Assembly: GCF_028858725.1 (NCBI RefSeq)
Contig: NC_084767.1
Span: 15,639,895-15,703,894, forward strand
Reading direction: 5' to 3'
From: Colius striatus
Lineage: Eukaryota; Chordata; Aves; Coliiformes; Coliidae
DNA length: 64,000 bases
Part shown: piece after piece, positions 13,501 through 24,500 of the stretch
How positions within the stretch are numbered: the first letter of the stretch is position 1
Layout: each line of letters begins with the position of its first letter
The notes under the pieces: generated by a model
The model's database searches: none
The model's input: only the letters and a program-made list of their open reading frames with translations
What the model was told of the DNA's origin: nothing
Program-made: the position numbers and the translations under genes

Positions 13501-15430
13501 AAGCAATTTTGTTTAGAAGGACCTCAGACTTTTAGAGCTGCTTCTGGCTGTTTGTAGTTGGAAAAACTAATTCATGTAGCTCTTGTAGCCCCATCATCTA
13601 CGTGAAATAACAAGTTTTCCTCACTACGAATGAGGGTGAAATGAATTCTGCACAGACAATAGCTTCACACAGGTGCCAATTCCATCACATTATGTAAATA
13701 GCCTGTGACTAATAGAGAAGCCTATGAAATTAAATAAAAGACATCAGTCAGTGCATTTTAATGGAAACCAAACTATATGCCAAAGGAACCTTGTTGAAAA
13801 ATGAGTGATAGCAGACAAGATAATTCTAAGGTTGCCATTGTGGAACATTTTAAAGTGTCTTATTAGCATAGAATTGAAAGGACGGTGTTGTTTTGTATTT
13901 CAGGAGTCTATGAGGTTCCACTAAGCACAACTGGAGTCCATCTGACCCTTTGTTCTGATGTTGCTCAAAGCTTTGCTATACATTTGCCCTCCTCTCAGAG
14001 TACCATTCAAAACAATGAAAAAGAAAAACAAATGTCTTTATGATGAACCGAGCTTCATTTATAGCTAATTGATTGGTTTATCACCCATCTACTGTGATGG
14101 GCTTGGGGAAAGTGGAGAGTTGAGATAAAAAAAAGAAAAAGGTGAGTCTCTCCCAAAAGCCAAATTCTCTTTTATTTTGATTAAATAACATCCAGACTGT
14201 GCATCTTGTAAAGCAGCCCCTGCCCCACACAATCTGTGCATGGGGAACATGTAGAGAAAGCTGGGAAAGGGGGTTCATGGCTTAAAGGCCTTCCCAGAGT
14301 TCGACTATGATACTTTGTGGGACCTAAGATAATGTTTTGGCTAAAAAACTCCTTTGTCAGTGGTGATGTCTTGCTGTCTTCTTTTTACCTTGTTTTTACT
14401 CTGCCCCATGGACCATTTTAACCTGGAAAAAGTGTCATAAACGTTTTAAAACATCACTCATGCCTACAGGAATGCAAAGATTGAATGCATTTACATCAGT
14501 CCAATTGAGACATAGTGTGGCAGCAGGATGGGGAGTTATTTTTTGCTTATTTTTTGTAACTTCAAAGGATCTGAAGTGCTGGAACAAAACTTCTGTGTCA
14601 TCTCTCTGAAGCTCTGATATATCCTTCCTGGGCAATGAACAGCATGTGCTCTTGCTAGTCTGAAGCTGTGCATCTTCTGACCAGGTAGTGCAGAAGTGAA
14701 CACGTGTTGCTGCATGTGGAGCCCTTGGTGGGGCAGCAATTGGCATTTCTGTCTTCTAGCCAGCCACTGCTCTTCCAAAGACAGGAGTGCAATAATATGT
14801 GCGACATTGATTCTTTCAGATTTGGGTAAGATTGGCTCAAATATCATTGGGGCATAATGACATAAACTTTGTTTCTAAAGGAAGTTAAACTAAAGATGTG
14901 CTTCAAGAGGCACGGAGCAGAACTTGCTGGTAAGAACCATGACATAAAATGACACATCATAATTGCCTTATATGGCCACATTTCTAGAAGTATGTCATTA
15001 GCTGCCTTGCCAAAATTTCTTTTTCTTTTTAGAACATGGGTAAGATTCAGACACTTCTTAGATGTAAACTTTTTCTCCCTGGAAGTCAACTCTAGTGTTT
15101 TTTTTTTGTAGTCCAGTGCAATTTATGGTTATGTCAGGGTGAAACATTATTGCCTTGCAATTGATGCAGCTGTGATGTATCTTTAAATAATAGAATGCAA
15201 GAAACAGAACCTGGGTATCATCTGCCACTTGTAGTAGATCAAGGGTGAATAAAATAAAAGCATTTCATGATTCTGTGATTCAAGGCTGGGTTCTGTCCCA
15301 GTAATATATCATTGTTAAACCCCAGGAGTTTTTATCCTATGTGATAATATGTTGATCAAGCAGACAAATGTAGTATGAACATTTTGACTTTAAGTAAGAA
15401 AAATCCAAAGTGTCTTTCTCCTACTCAGAT
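10587..15430. other. Intergenic, no gene seen
   Basis: Non-coding sequence. Open frames such as 13058-13321 (plus) and the overlapping set at 14435-14847 (minus) have no recognisable domain and no splice context that I can support. No RNA gene seen. Confidence 0.55.
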
Positions 15431-15480
15431 ACTGATGAATTAAAACACAGTAGTAACTGATGAATTAAAACACAGTAGTA
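15431..15480 (+). repeat. Perfect 25-bp tandem duplication
   Basis: Two identical, directly adjacent 25-base units (15431-15455 and 15456-15480), each starting ACTGATGAAT and ending CACAGTAGTA. No further copies flank them. Perfect identity in otherwise unique intergenic DNA points to a recent local duplication, for example by replication slippage. Confidence 0.95.
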
Positions 15481-18400
15481 AATGCTACTTTGGAAACGAG
15501 TATGCACCAACTGGGCTGCAGTGCAGCACACAGAAAAGTGCTTTTAGTATTTGTGCTACAGATAAAGTTTCCTGAGCTACAGAAATGAAATTTCCACTCT
15601 AACAAATTTCACAATTTATTCAGTGTGTCTGCAAAATGTCTAAGAGAACAGTATTCTGAACACACTGATTATATTTAAGTATAAATCATAAAGAATCATA
15701 GTAAAAAGTTGCTCTGCCCATAAGGCATAAATTCACTTGAAACCTCCTTTGTTTATGGTTCTCTCCTTCTCTAGCAAAATATCTGTCAGCACCATGAGCC
15801 TTGAGAAGGTTCTCTAGATTTTTTTAAGTCATTCACTCTTCTGGAAACAGCAAATATCTTATTTTTCACTGATCTCTAATAAGTGAACATGTGAAATACT
15901 AAACCAATTTCCAGAACTGTTTGTATGAGAACAGCCACGTTGAGATCATAGACAGGAAGATTTCCCACCTGGGAAACACAGCAGTTTTATCCAGGATAAC
16001 ATTTATTTGTCAGTAGATGGGAGGAATTAAAGTATTTAAATAGTAAACAGCAATGACACTGCGTTTGCCAACATACATAATTACAGTCAATAATCAATAG
16101 ACCTCTGGGTTCAATGGAATAATTTTCACAATGAAATGTCATTTTCCAAGTATCTGACTCTAGTTACATGTACTTACAGTTAAACCAAACAACCATAAAA
16201 TACAAATACAGGTAATGATATATTCATTTACAAGAATATTTTTGATATCTATTGGCCTGGTCTATGTGACCCAACAAAGTTCTGTTGTGTTTTTTTTCTA
16301 AAGGACATCACTGCCAAGACTTTGTTTGTACATGTGGATAGCATTCCGGAGTTCAGGTTCCCCCTCCAGCTTTCTGGAGTTACTTCCATGTTTCTACTCC
16401 CCTGAGGAAGCTCACAGTCCTCCATCTAGTTGCATGAAGTAACAACAGTCTGATGAGGAAGGCTGTTTTTCCTATTTGCTATACCAATAAAATAAGGGAA
16501 AGTAAAGTTATCAACATCATCCAACACAGGGCAGTGTTCTTCAGTTTAATATTATGACTTGAGCATTCTCTAAATATCGGATATTGCAGTTACATACATC
16601 ACCATCCCACATCACACTGGGGTCCGTGATGCTTATCTAATGAAAGTAAGTAACTTCTCTTGGTTCCTATTTTTGTATAAGTCAATTCATTCCTATTGAC
16701 TTGTCTGGAGGTGAGATATCAGACTTCATGCAAAGCCAGTGGATGTGATGACAGAACATGCAGTTTGAAGGATAATATCTTCAAGACAGGGGTGATACCC
16801 TGGTGGGTTAGCAATGATTTTTTGAAGTGCGGCATTAAGAAAAGAGATACTTGATAACTGAATGCTGTGAACAGAACTGGAGCATCAGCCCTCGAATCAA
16901 ATGAAAGTGCAAGGAAGAAATGCCAAGAAGAAATCAAGGCACAAGTATTATTATCTATGTTCGATTCTGAAGCAATCTGACTGCTCAGAGAGCTTCCACC
17001 TGGTAATGAAGAACCCTCTTATGCCAACATTCAGACTGCAAAAAAATTGATTGCCTATCTCTGATCAAGATGTCAGGAGTAGAAAATTGGTGTTACAAAT
17101 AGCAGTAGCAAACTTTTTTTTTTTTAAGCTGCTTAATGTCACAGACATGTACTGCCCAAGCACTTGTAGGGAGAGACAGTAAAGGGAGACCAGCCATCAG
17201 CATCCTTGGCCTTCTCATGAAGTCACAGCACTGACCACCTAATTTAAACTAGTGTTCATTTTGTGGCTGTATTTAAACCACTTGGGACCTGATACTAAAG
17301 GCATCTCTTCTGTAAAACTAAGCAGGCTTAGGCATGCCTGTGGGATGGGAATACTGATATGAAGGACATTCGGCCAAGTTCACGCATGAGAATCTCAGTT
17401 GTACCTGATTCAAACACTAAATTCTGTCTGAGATGTTTGCCATGATGAGAACTGAGAATAATCTGAGCTGCTGAGTCCAATATTAGTAAATTAGAGCCTA
17501 CTGTGAATATCATCTGCTTGTAAGTTGCTTTAAGCATGGGTCCTGAAGCTGTAAACAGTGTGCTTAAGTGTGAGGAAGATGGTGATAGAGGTGTTCCAAA
17601 CAGAGAAATCCAGCTGATAACCTAGCCTCTAGCAGGTGTGCCACCATAGTTTGTTAGAACACTGCTCAGTGAATGATCTTCTGTCAGTATTAGTTGGCTT
17701 TCTGTATGGGTGCTGGAATCTCCAAGAAGAGAGAAAATCCTGCATCAGATTTGTGCCCAGTTGAAGAAGTGAAATGGAGATAATGAATCACTTTGTTACC
17801 CTGGAATCTCACCAATGAAACAGAGGAACATCCCCTTCGCCAAAGCATGTACTAGCCACTCTGATTACTCACAATGTATCAGCAGTACCACTGACTATAA
17901 ATTACTGCTTTCTACTTGCTTAAAGGCCTGTTATGGGGGATCAGCAATGAAAGCAGCCCATTGACTGAGGGTTGGAGTTAATGGACATCGTGGATATAAT
18001 TAATATTAAGATATCCTCAACAGTCTGGTATTAGCCTTTACGAGGTATTTATTTTCTTTGATGCACAAGGCAGGTGTTGAAGTTATGGTTTATGCACTCT
18101 ACCTCACATATGTAACATTTGATCTAATTAGAAACAAATCATAAATTATGCCAAAATGGAGCCGTACCTGTCACTCAAAGTCTTGATGACCGTGTCACTA
18201 ATTCCGCCATTCTTGCTCTTGCATGTAGTGCTGCCCTTAGGACTTCAAAGGGATCTGGCCCTAATAGATTTCAAGGTCTTTTTGCTCATCTTGAGTCAGG
18301 AAGCACTTAATCCAGCATATGTGTGAGACCTTGTGAGGCTCCTCTCACGGAGCTCCTCTGAGGAACAGAGAAATGCAGACAGTTTGCAGTAATGCTATAG

Positions 18401-19101
18401 CAACAGAAAACTATGGCCTGATGGAATCCTTTCAGAGCTGTTTGACTGCAGGAAATTATGGTCCCTATCCAAGAGAATTTTATAGCCTTGAGGTGTCATC
18501 ATAGCTGAATCATGAAGGTGTTGATTGTAATCTGAATGTAAATTCTTTTTGTTTCAGTGGGGCATCAGTAAGTTGCTACAAGGAATTTTATGTACAGGTG
18601 TTAAGGCTCATTTTTAGAACTAAAAAAAACAAAAAAAGAAGAGGCTTTAGCAATACAGGTAATTGATTCTATTTAGCTTGAACAAGAGAAAGCTTGGTGA
18701 GTTGTTAGGCTAGAGTACTTGAAGTATTTTGTTTAAAGAGTCCAATAATAACCGATTATTTCTGTTGGCACTGTAGTATGAATGAAGAATATGATTGGTT
18801 ATTTTTTATGACCAAGCTGGAAAGTGTTTTTTACAATGTTTTTGTTTGAGAAAAGTTCTGCTCAGTATTATATCTTCAGGCTTCTATGCACTGTGGTTCA
18901 AAAGAAACTGGTTTCAAACACAGTACAAACAGAAATGAATGACCAAATGTCTGCCTCAAGTGTGGTCTCTTGTTATTGCAGCAATTTGGGGAACGATATT
19001 TCTGAAATTAAAACTCAACCCTTTCTACTGAAAGAGGAACATGTAATCTGGATAAATAGCTAAACCAAAATTCACTCTAAATTCAAAGTGTGTTTGTTTG
19101 A
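15481..19101. other. Intergenic, no gene seen
   Basis: Non-coding, AT-rich. A short CR1-tail-like string (TGATTCTGTGATTC near 15270) lies just to the left, but it is too short to call. No other repeat, RNA gene or exon could be supported here. Confidence 0.55.
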
Positions 19102-19227
19102 TGTGGTAGTTTGAGCCTGGCTGGATGCCAGGTGCCCACCACACCGCTTTACCCCCCACCTCCTGAGAAGCAAGCCAGGGAAGGGGAGAAAATAAGATGG
19201 GAATCTCGTGGGTTGAGATAAAAGCAG

Positions 19228-19233
19228 TTTAAT
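19228..19233 (-). promoter_or_regulatory. LTR poly(A) signal ATTAAA
   Basis: TTTAAT on the plus strand reads ATTAAA on the minus strand, about 190 bp downstream of the LTR TATA box, at the expected end of the R region. Because the LTR is in sense with NPY6R, it could also end read-through transcripts from that gene; this is inference. Confidence 0.5.
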
Positions 19234-19419
19234 AAGTAAATAAGCAGCAAAGCCGCGCGCGCGGGAAGCAAAGCAGAAGCAGATAAGCTGTTACTCTCTA
19301 CTTCCCATCAGCAGCGATGTCCGGCCACCTCCCGAGAAGCAGGGCTGCAGTACGCGTAGCGGTTGCTTTGGGAAGGCCAGAAATGAATCTCGCCTCCCCT
19401 TCCTGCTCCTTTCCCCCAG

Positions 19420-19442
19420 TTTATATTCCTGAGCTGACGTCA
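19420..19442 (-). promoter_or_regulatory. LTR promoter core: TATA box and CRE
   Basis: On the minus strand a perfect cAMP-response palindrome TGACGTCA (19442-19435) is followed after a few bases by AATATAAA (19427-19420). This spacing is typical of the core promoter of this LTR type. Transcription would run toward lower coordinates. Present-day activity is unknown. Confidence 0.6.
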
Positions 19443-20168
19443 TATGGTATGGAATATCTCCTTGGTCAGCCTGGGTCAGCTGTCCTGGCCATAGTCCCTC
19501 CCAAGATCATGCCCACCCACAGCTATTGGTGAAGGTGGGGGAAGGAATGCTGGAGGGACAGCCCCGATGTTGTGCAAGCAGTAGTCATAATATTGATATC
19601 AACAGTAAGCACAGCACTGCAGGACCTGCTGTGGAAAATCACTACCGTCCCAGACCCACTACTAATGGAGATTCTAAAAGGTCTATTTTAAGGAGTGATC
19701 TGCACTGATTTTTTGGAGAAGAAAGAATACAATGGTTTCAGAACAAAATGCTAAATATGTATTTCATCTTGAACAGCATCAATTAGAGTGGAATTCGCAG
19801 TACATCAAATGGGGCTTGTATTAATGCTCATTAGGGAAAAAAAAGAGGAAATTCCAACTCTTTTCTCTTGTGAAAATACAATTTCTAGGCTGAACTGATA
19901 CTAAACCAAAGCAAACTGCATGCTGTGGCTGAAAGGAAGAATGATAAAGGCTCGCAATAACTTAAAGGACCTTCCTTACAGTGTGAACTGTCTGTAAACC
20001 GTTGTGCAGACTAACCAGAGGTGGGAACAATGTAGGACTGGAAAAAATAAGGCCAGAAAACAGTGGAAAGTCCAAAAAGGTTAGGAATGCCATAGAACAG
20101 ATGGTTTACTTGGGTGAAACTGAGTGTTTTGGAAGGACAACCACATCAATGGCTAAAATGGGAATATT

Positions 20169-20174
20169 TTTATT
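20169..20174 (-). promoter_or_regulatory. Candidate NPY6R poly(A) signal (distal)
   Basis: A second AATAAA on the minus strand about 295 bases beyond the NPY6R stop codon, an alternative to the proximal signal. Confidence 0.4.
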
Positions 20175-20281
20175 GGTGGTAAGACAGTATGCCAGTGACT
20201 TGGAAATTCTGGATTACAAAAGTGATCTGTTAATACTGTTTGTAAGTCATTACTATTGATCTTTAGGATGCTTGGAACTGG

Positions 20282-20287
20282 TTTATT
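20282..20287 (-). promoter_or_regulatory. Candidate NPY6R poly(A) signal (proximal)
   Basis: TTTATT on the plus strand gives AATAAA on the minus strand, about 180 bases after the NPY6R stop codon. Use of the site is inferred from position only. Confidence 0.5.
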
Positions 20288-20467
20288 AGTGTTAAAACTC
20301 TTATAAAGTACCTGTTAAAAGATTGGCTATGGGAGAGTAATCCTGTTTTTGCTGAATCAAATGGCAAAGACTTCCTCTGAACTCAGTGGGAATGTAATCA
20401 AGATCTACAGGAAGATGTCATAATCTGCAACAACATGCAACATTTTGGAAACCGCTGTTGGATTATT

Positions 20468-21592
20468 TTAGACATCCACAGGGGGATTATTTAATTTCAG
20501 AGACCCCTTAGATGCATCAGTTTGCAGGTTGGAAAGAGCAATATTTTCATATTCCTCTTGTGATGCTGAGCATCTGCAGCGGTGAACTAATACTACCAAA
20601 TCCTTTTGAAAATTCTTGTTGAGAAATCCATAAAAGATGGGATTGATACATGTTGAGATCATGGCCACAAGGTGGCACATTGTAAATGCAAGATTATGAT
20701 TGCAGCCCATTAGTGCCTCATAGTTCCAGTCAAAAACAACATTGAATATATTGAGAGGCAACCAGCAAGCTGCAAAAGTCACAACAATCGATATCAACAT
20801 GATATTAATCCTTTTATTTTCACTCAGTCTGCTCTCATTCTCTCTCATCCTATCTATTTTACCATGCCTCCTTTGAAGACATAAAAATATCCTAAGATAG
20901 CAGATGAGAATAAACCCCAGTGGGAAGCAGTACTGGAAAACCAGCAGACTAGTGGTAAAAATCAGTCGTTGTGTAACAGATGGCCATACCTCAATGCAAG
21001 CAACCTTGTTCTTGTAGAAATTGCTATGGGAAGACAGATGTTTGAAGGGTTCATCAGTTAATTGATGAAATATTAAAAAGGGAATAGATATTATAAGGGA
21101 AAACCCCCAGATGAAAATAATTCCCCAATATGCATGTGAAATATTTGGCTTCCAGCCACGTGGGTTGACAATTAACTGATGTCTCTCAATAGCAATCAGT
21201 ACAAGTGAGAAAATGGAGACTGTGACAGATATACTTTGTATGAAAGGACTTATTTTACACATAACTTCCCCAAATATCCAGTAGTCCATTAAGGTATATG
21301 CAACTGTGACGGGAATACACATGATGCAGATGAAGACATCTGATAAAGAGAGGTTGGCAATCAACACATTGGTAACATTTTGAGCTTCTTTCCGTCTCTT
21401 TATTATAATAATCAGGCAAAGATTTCCGAAAAGCCCCACTACTGTAACTAATATGTAGGCTGTAATAAGCAAGAATTCTGCCAGGAAGGAAAGTTGGCAT
21501 GTATCAAAGTTCAAAAACTGAGAATAGGTGATGTTAGAGATAGTTTGGTTAGATAGAATCTCACTGGGATGCTGAATGGCTCTCTCCATCAT
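20468..21592 (-). CDS. NPY6R: Neuropeptide Y receptor type Y6
   Basis: Complete, uninterrupted 374-residue class A GPCR for NPY-family peptides at the plasma membrane, expected to couple to Gi/o. The coding region is one exon, as in mammalian Y4/Y6 genes. N-glycosylation sequons sit at N15 and N20. Seven membrane helices run roughly 38-65, 74-99, 111-138, 153-174, 209-235, 263-287 and 300-323. Visible class A marks are N57 (TM1), LSLSD with D85 (TM2), a C112-C199 disulfide pair, ERH at 136-138 (the NPY-receptor version of DRY), CWLP at 277-280 and NPIFY at 317-321. D288 in FDWN matches the peptide-binding Asp of Y1. C339 and C341 in the tail are likely palmitoylation sites. Subtype Y6 rather than Y1 or Y4 is supported by EVWPS, KNFQKDL and SKGSLKL, which resemble mouse Y6 from memory, and by its place beside HNRNPA0. 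The start is the first of two consecutive ATGs; the second (residue 2) has a similar context. Confidence 0.95.
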   Translation of the reverse strand: MMERAIQHPSEILSNQTISNITYSQFLNFDTCQLSFLAEFLLITAYILVTVVGLFGNLCLIIIIKRRKEAQNVTNVLIANLSLSDVFICIMCIPVTVAYTLMDYWIFGEVMCKISPFIQSISVTVSIFSLVLIAIERHQLIVNPRGWKPNISHAYWGIIFIWGFSLIISIPFLIFHQLTDEPFKHLSSHSNFYKNKVACIEVWPSVTQRLIFTTSLLVFQYCFPLGFILICYLRIFLCLQRRHGKIDRMRENESRLSENKRINIMLISIVVTFAACWLPLNIFNVVFDWNYEALMGCNHNLAFTMCHLVAMISTCINPIFYGFLNKNFQKDLVVLVHRCRCSASQEEYENIALSNLQTDASKGSLKLNNPPVDV

Positions 21593-24500
21593 GAAGCATC
21601 TCCCAAGCTATGGGCAAAACTTAGTGTTATTTAGAATATACTTGGTATATTGATTACTATAAGTCTGTCATTGTTGTCCTTGAGATTTTGAGCAAAACTG
21701 ATATGTTAGTTACAGTACTGGAAAAGGCAACGGTTGTGTATTAGTGGTTTTGTATATATAAATGGACGGAGGTTGATGCTGCTGTTCTGAGGTTCTAATT
21801 GACAGTGTTTCAGAGCTGTAACTGACTGTGGTCTATAAGAAATACCAATGGTAGTTAGAATTAAACTCCCATAAATATTTTAGTACAAATTCTCCTTTAC
21901 TAACTGTGGTTAAACTTTGCTTTTCAAAATAAGGTATTTTAAGATCTGTCTCAGACAAAGCTTTAGCAAGGTTTAAGGAATTCCACTGAGGATAATCTGT
22001 TGCTTTATTATTATCACAAGAGTTGGGTCCTGCTATCACATTGCTAGGTTACACATCACACTTATATTTTCCTTAGAACCACAAAGCCATGTAGGTAAGC
22101 CTCTGTGTAATCAAAATGATGTGTGCTTGAGCTTAAGTGATATTCAACACTTCTATGAATGACATCTTTAAGGGAGTTGCCTGTTCTGTCCTTTTTCTTC
22201 AATCGAATCTGAGAAAAAAATGTAAACCAAAGAAAGATCACATCTCAGTTACTCATGCAATTATTTCCATATCAGCAGTTGCCAAAGGTTGTCTCATTTC
22301 CCTACACACTGTTGTACAAGTTTGACAAATGATACTCCCCAAATTTTCTGTGGTTAAATGCAACACTTACTCAAGAGATGCAGAGTTGATTCTTCTTTCA
22401 GTTCTAACTTAAACAGGTGTCAAGCAAAAATCTGACAGTACAGTTCTGTTATAATAAAACTGTATTCATGGGAAGAATTCAGTTAAGCAGAATATCTTCC
22501 TGGGTTTGAATTTATCACTGAGTTAAAAAGTCAGTCTTAATCAAAGGCTTACCAACTTTCTGTCCAGAAAGAGGCTGTATCCAACCTAGGAAAGGAAAAA
22601 AGAAGGATGTAAAGAGTTATGTTTGAAACTGAGAGATGGATAAGTATTTTCTACACATATACCTTTCAAAACTCAACTCTAATTCACCTTAATTCCTTTT
22701 TGAAGCAGGAATTATTGCAAAACTATCTGGGAAGAGGTCAGGCTTCACCCCTTGTAACAATTACCAGTGTTGAGAGCCTGTGGAGAAAAGAAAATGAAGA
22801 AACAGTGGGAAGTTAAAGAGGATGCACAAAAAGAAGGGATAGATGGATGTTTTATTATTGCTAGAAATAATCTGTTTATGTGTAGAAGACTTCTTAAACT
22901 TTTCATAGAAATGATTGCCATTATTTAATCACTTAGGAATAAAAAAATGTTTGTTTCCTTGCATGAGATGAAACACCAAATCCAGGGTTAAACTGGGAAC
23001 CATAATCCTGTAACTGTTTGCCCTGAGGCACTTAAACAATGTTCCAACTAGAGTTATATCCTGGACTACTTTATCCTGATACTTCTGTTTGATGTAAGTT
23101 TTGGTGCTTCTAAAGATTCAAATTAAGATTCTAAAAAAACCCCAAACCAAAACAACCACCTTTGGAGCATCCATTACTACTGATGAAAATAACTTTTTGG
23201 ATAGTGTCATCGTACTGGAATGAGAAGTGGCTGTAGCTTTATGAGCCTATATGCGGCCCTGACATTCCAAATATGACTTAATTTGTAGCCAGGGGCTAAT
23301 ATTAAATCTCTTAGTCTGTAAAACACCTCGCTTGGTTACAACTGTATTGAGGGAACGGCACAGAAACCTGTACAATCGTGCTGCCAGAGCTATTGAAATC
23401 TAGTGTCTCAGATGGACTTTGCTGTCCCTTGCAGGTGGCCATACTGCCATCAGGCAGGAACAAGGGATGCATACTCTGCTGTGTGTGCACCAGCTTACAA
23501 AAACTTTTAATGAGCCCAGGAGAAACAGAAGTGGTTGTGAAGGCAGCACAGGCACACTCTACAGAAATGGATGGTGTGGCTGGGCAGCAGGACCTTCAGG
23601 CAACATGTTTCCCGGGATGCACTGTAAATTACTTTTCCCTGAAGCAGCACTCATTGTATGTCTGGATTTATCACATGGAGGGATGCATGTGCTGAAAGGA
23701 CAAGAGGCCAACCTGATGAGCTTTACTGCTGGTAAAGGCTCTGAAGTCTGGTTGTGTTACCGCTAGGATGATCTTCCTCCTTGCACCTGTCCTTCAGAGC
23801 CCTGCCCTTTGAGAAAAGATCAGGTGTTAGCAGGAGATCTGGCCTGGAAGCAAGATACCTTCAAAAATAAGCTCTGCTCTTGCCTGCTTTTTCATGTGAG
23901 CAGAATCTGTGGTGACTCAAGGCACACGAGACTGAGCCAGGTTTGTGATATTTTATGCACTATTTGCTATGCTTGCTTTTTAATCCACAACCGCATGACA
24001 TAGTTTGATAGTGAGTGCTGAATATCCTCAGTGTGGGTGGCAGAGCTTCTTTGGCACTTTCTAGCATTAAGGAAAAGCCCCTGAACTGACCTTCTGATCA
24101 CTCACTACGTTAGGTTTAAGCACACTGATCCTCTACATTGTCCTTTTTCAGGAGAATAAATTATTTCTTTTCACTCTTTGATTTGTACTGTGGGTTAAAA
24201 AAAAAAAGTAGTCTTTAATACATGTCATACTGCAAGGCAATTTAAGCATTTCCCTGGCAATAAAACAATTACAGCTGTCTTGTTTAAACATCTGTAGTAT
24301 TCATAGCATTAGAAAAATAAGTTACACTAGTACTTACCACAGCATGTTGGACTCTGTTGTAATACATACTGGCGTTTTTTAAAGCTAACACATATTAGTG
24401 GAATTGGCATCCTTGTACAACAACTACAGCTGATAGCAGAACTAGATTGAAGTGTTTAAGATGATAACTAATTACTTCAGTCTCTAATCCATACATTTTG

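Larger units (their letters stand above)
19102..19670 (-). mobile_element. Avian endogenous retrovirus solo LTR
   Basis: Read on the minus strand this matches from memory an LTR type abundant in neoavian genomes. Its 5' part has a CTGGGA-type start and TGATTTTCC near 19630-19655. A promoter core follows (CRE and TATA, 19420-19442), then an ATTAAA poly(A) signal (19228-19233), the CAACCCAC motif, and a 3' end near 19102 reading CTCAAACTACCACA. There is no adjacent gag, pol or env region and no second LTR, so it is a solo LTR left by recombination between the two LTRs of a provirus. The diverged ends, without a clear target-site duplication, suggest an old insertion. Class (ERVL versus ERVK) is not certain. 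It lies in the same orientation as NPY6R, about 0.8 kb beyond its stop codon. Confidence 0.82.
19671..20467 (-). other. NPY6R 3' flank, probable 3' UTR
   Basis: Sequence immediately beyond the NPY6R stop codon on its strand. It contains two canonical poly(A) signals read on the minus strand (20287-20282 and 20174-20169), so a short 3' UTR of roughly 200-320 bases is plausible. Nothing else is recognised; the plus-strand open frame at 20002-20259 has no known similarity. Confidence 0.5.

Noticed and set aside
15262-15288. CR1-tail-like TGATTCTGTGATTC
   Set aside because: Only about 15 bases match, and the preceding sequence does not follow the CR1 consensus.
19317-19532. 71-codon plus-strand ORF
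   Set aside because: Lies wholly inside the solo LTR, on the strand opposite to its transcription, so it is not a gene.
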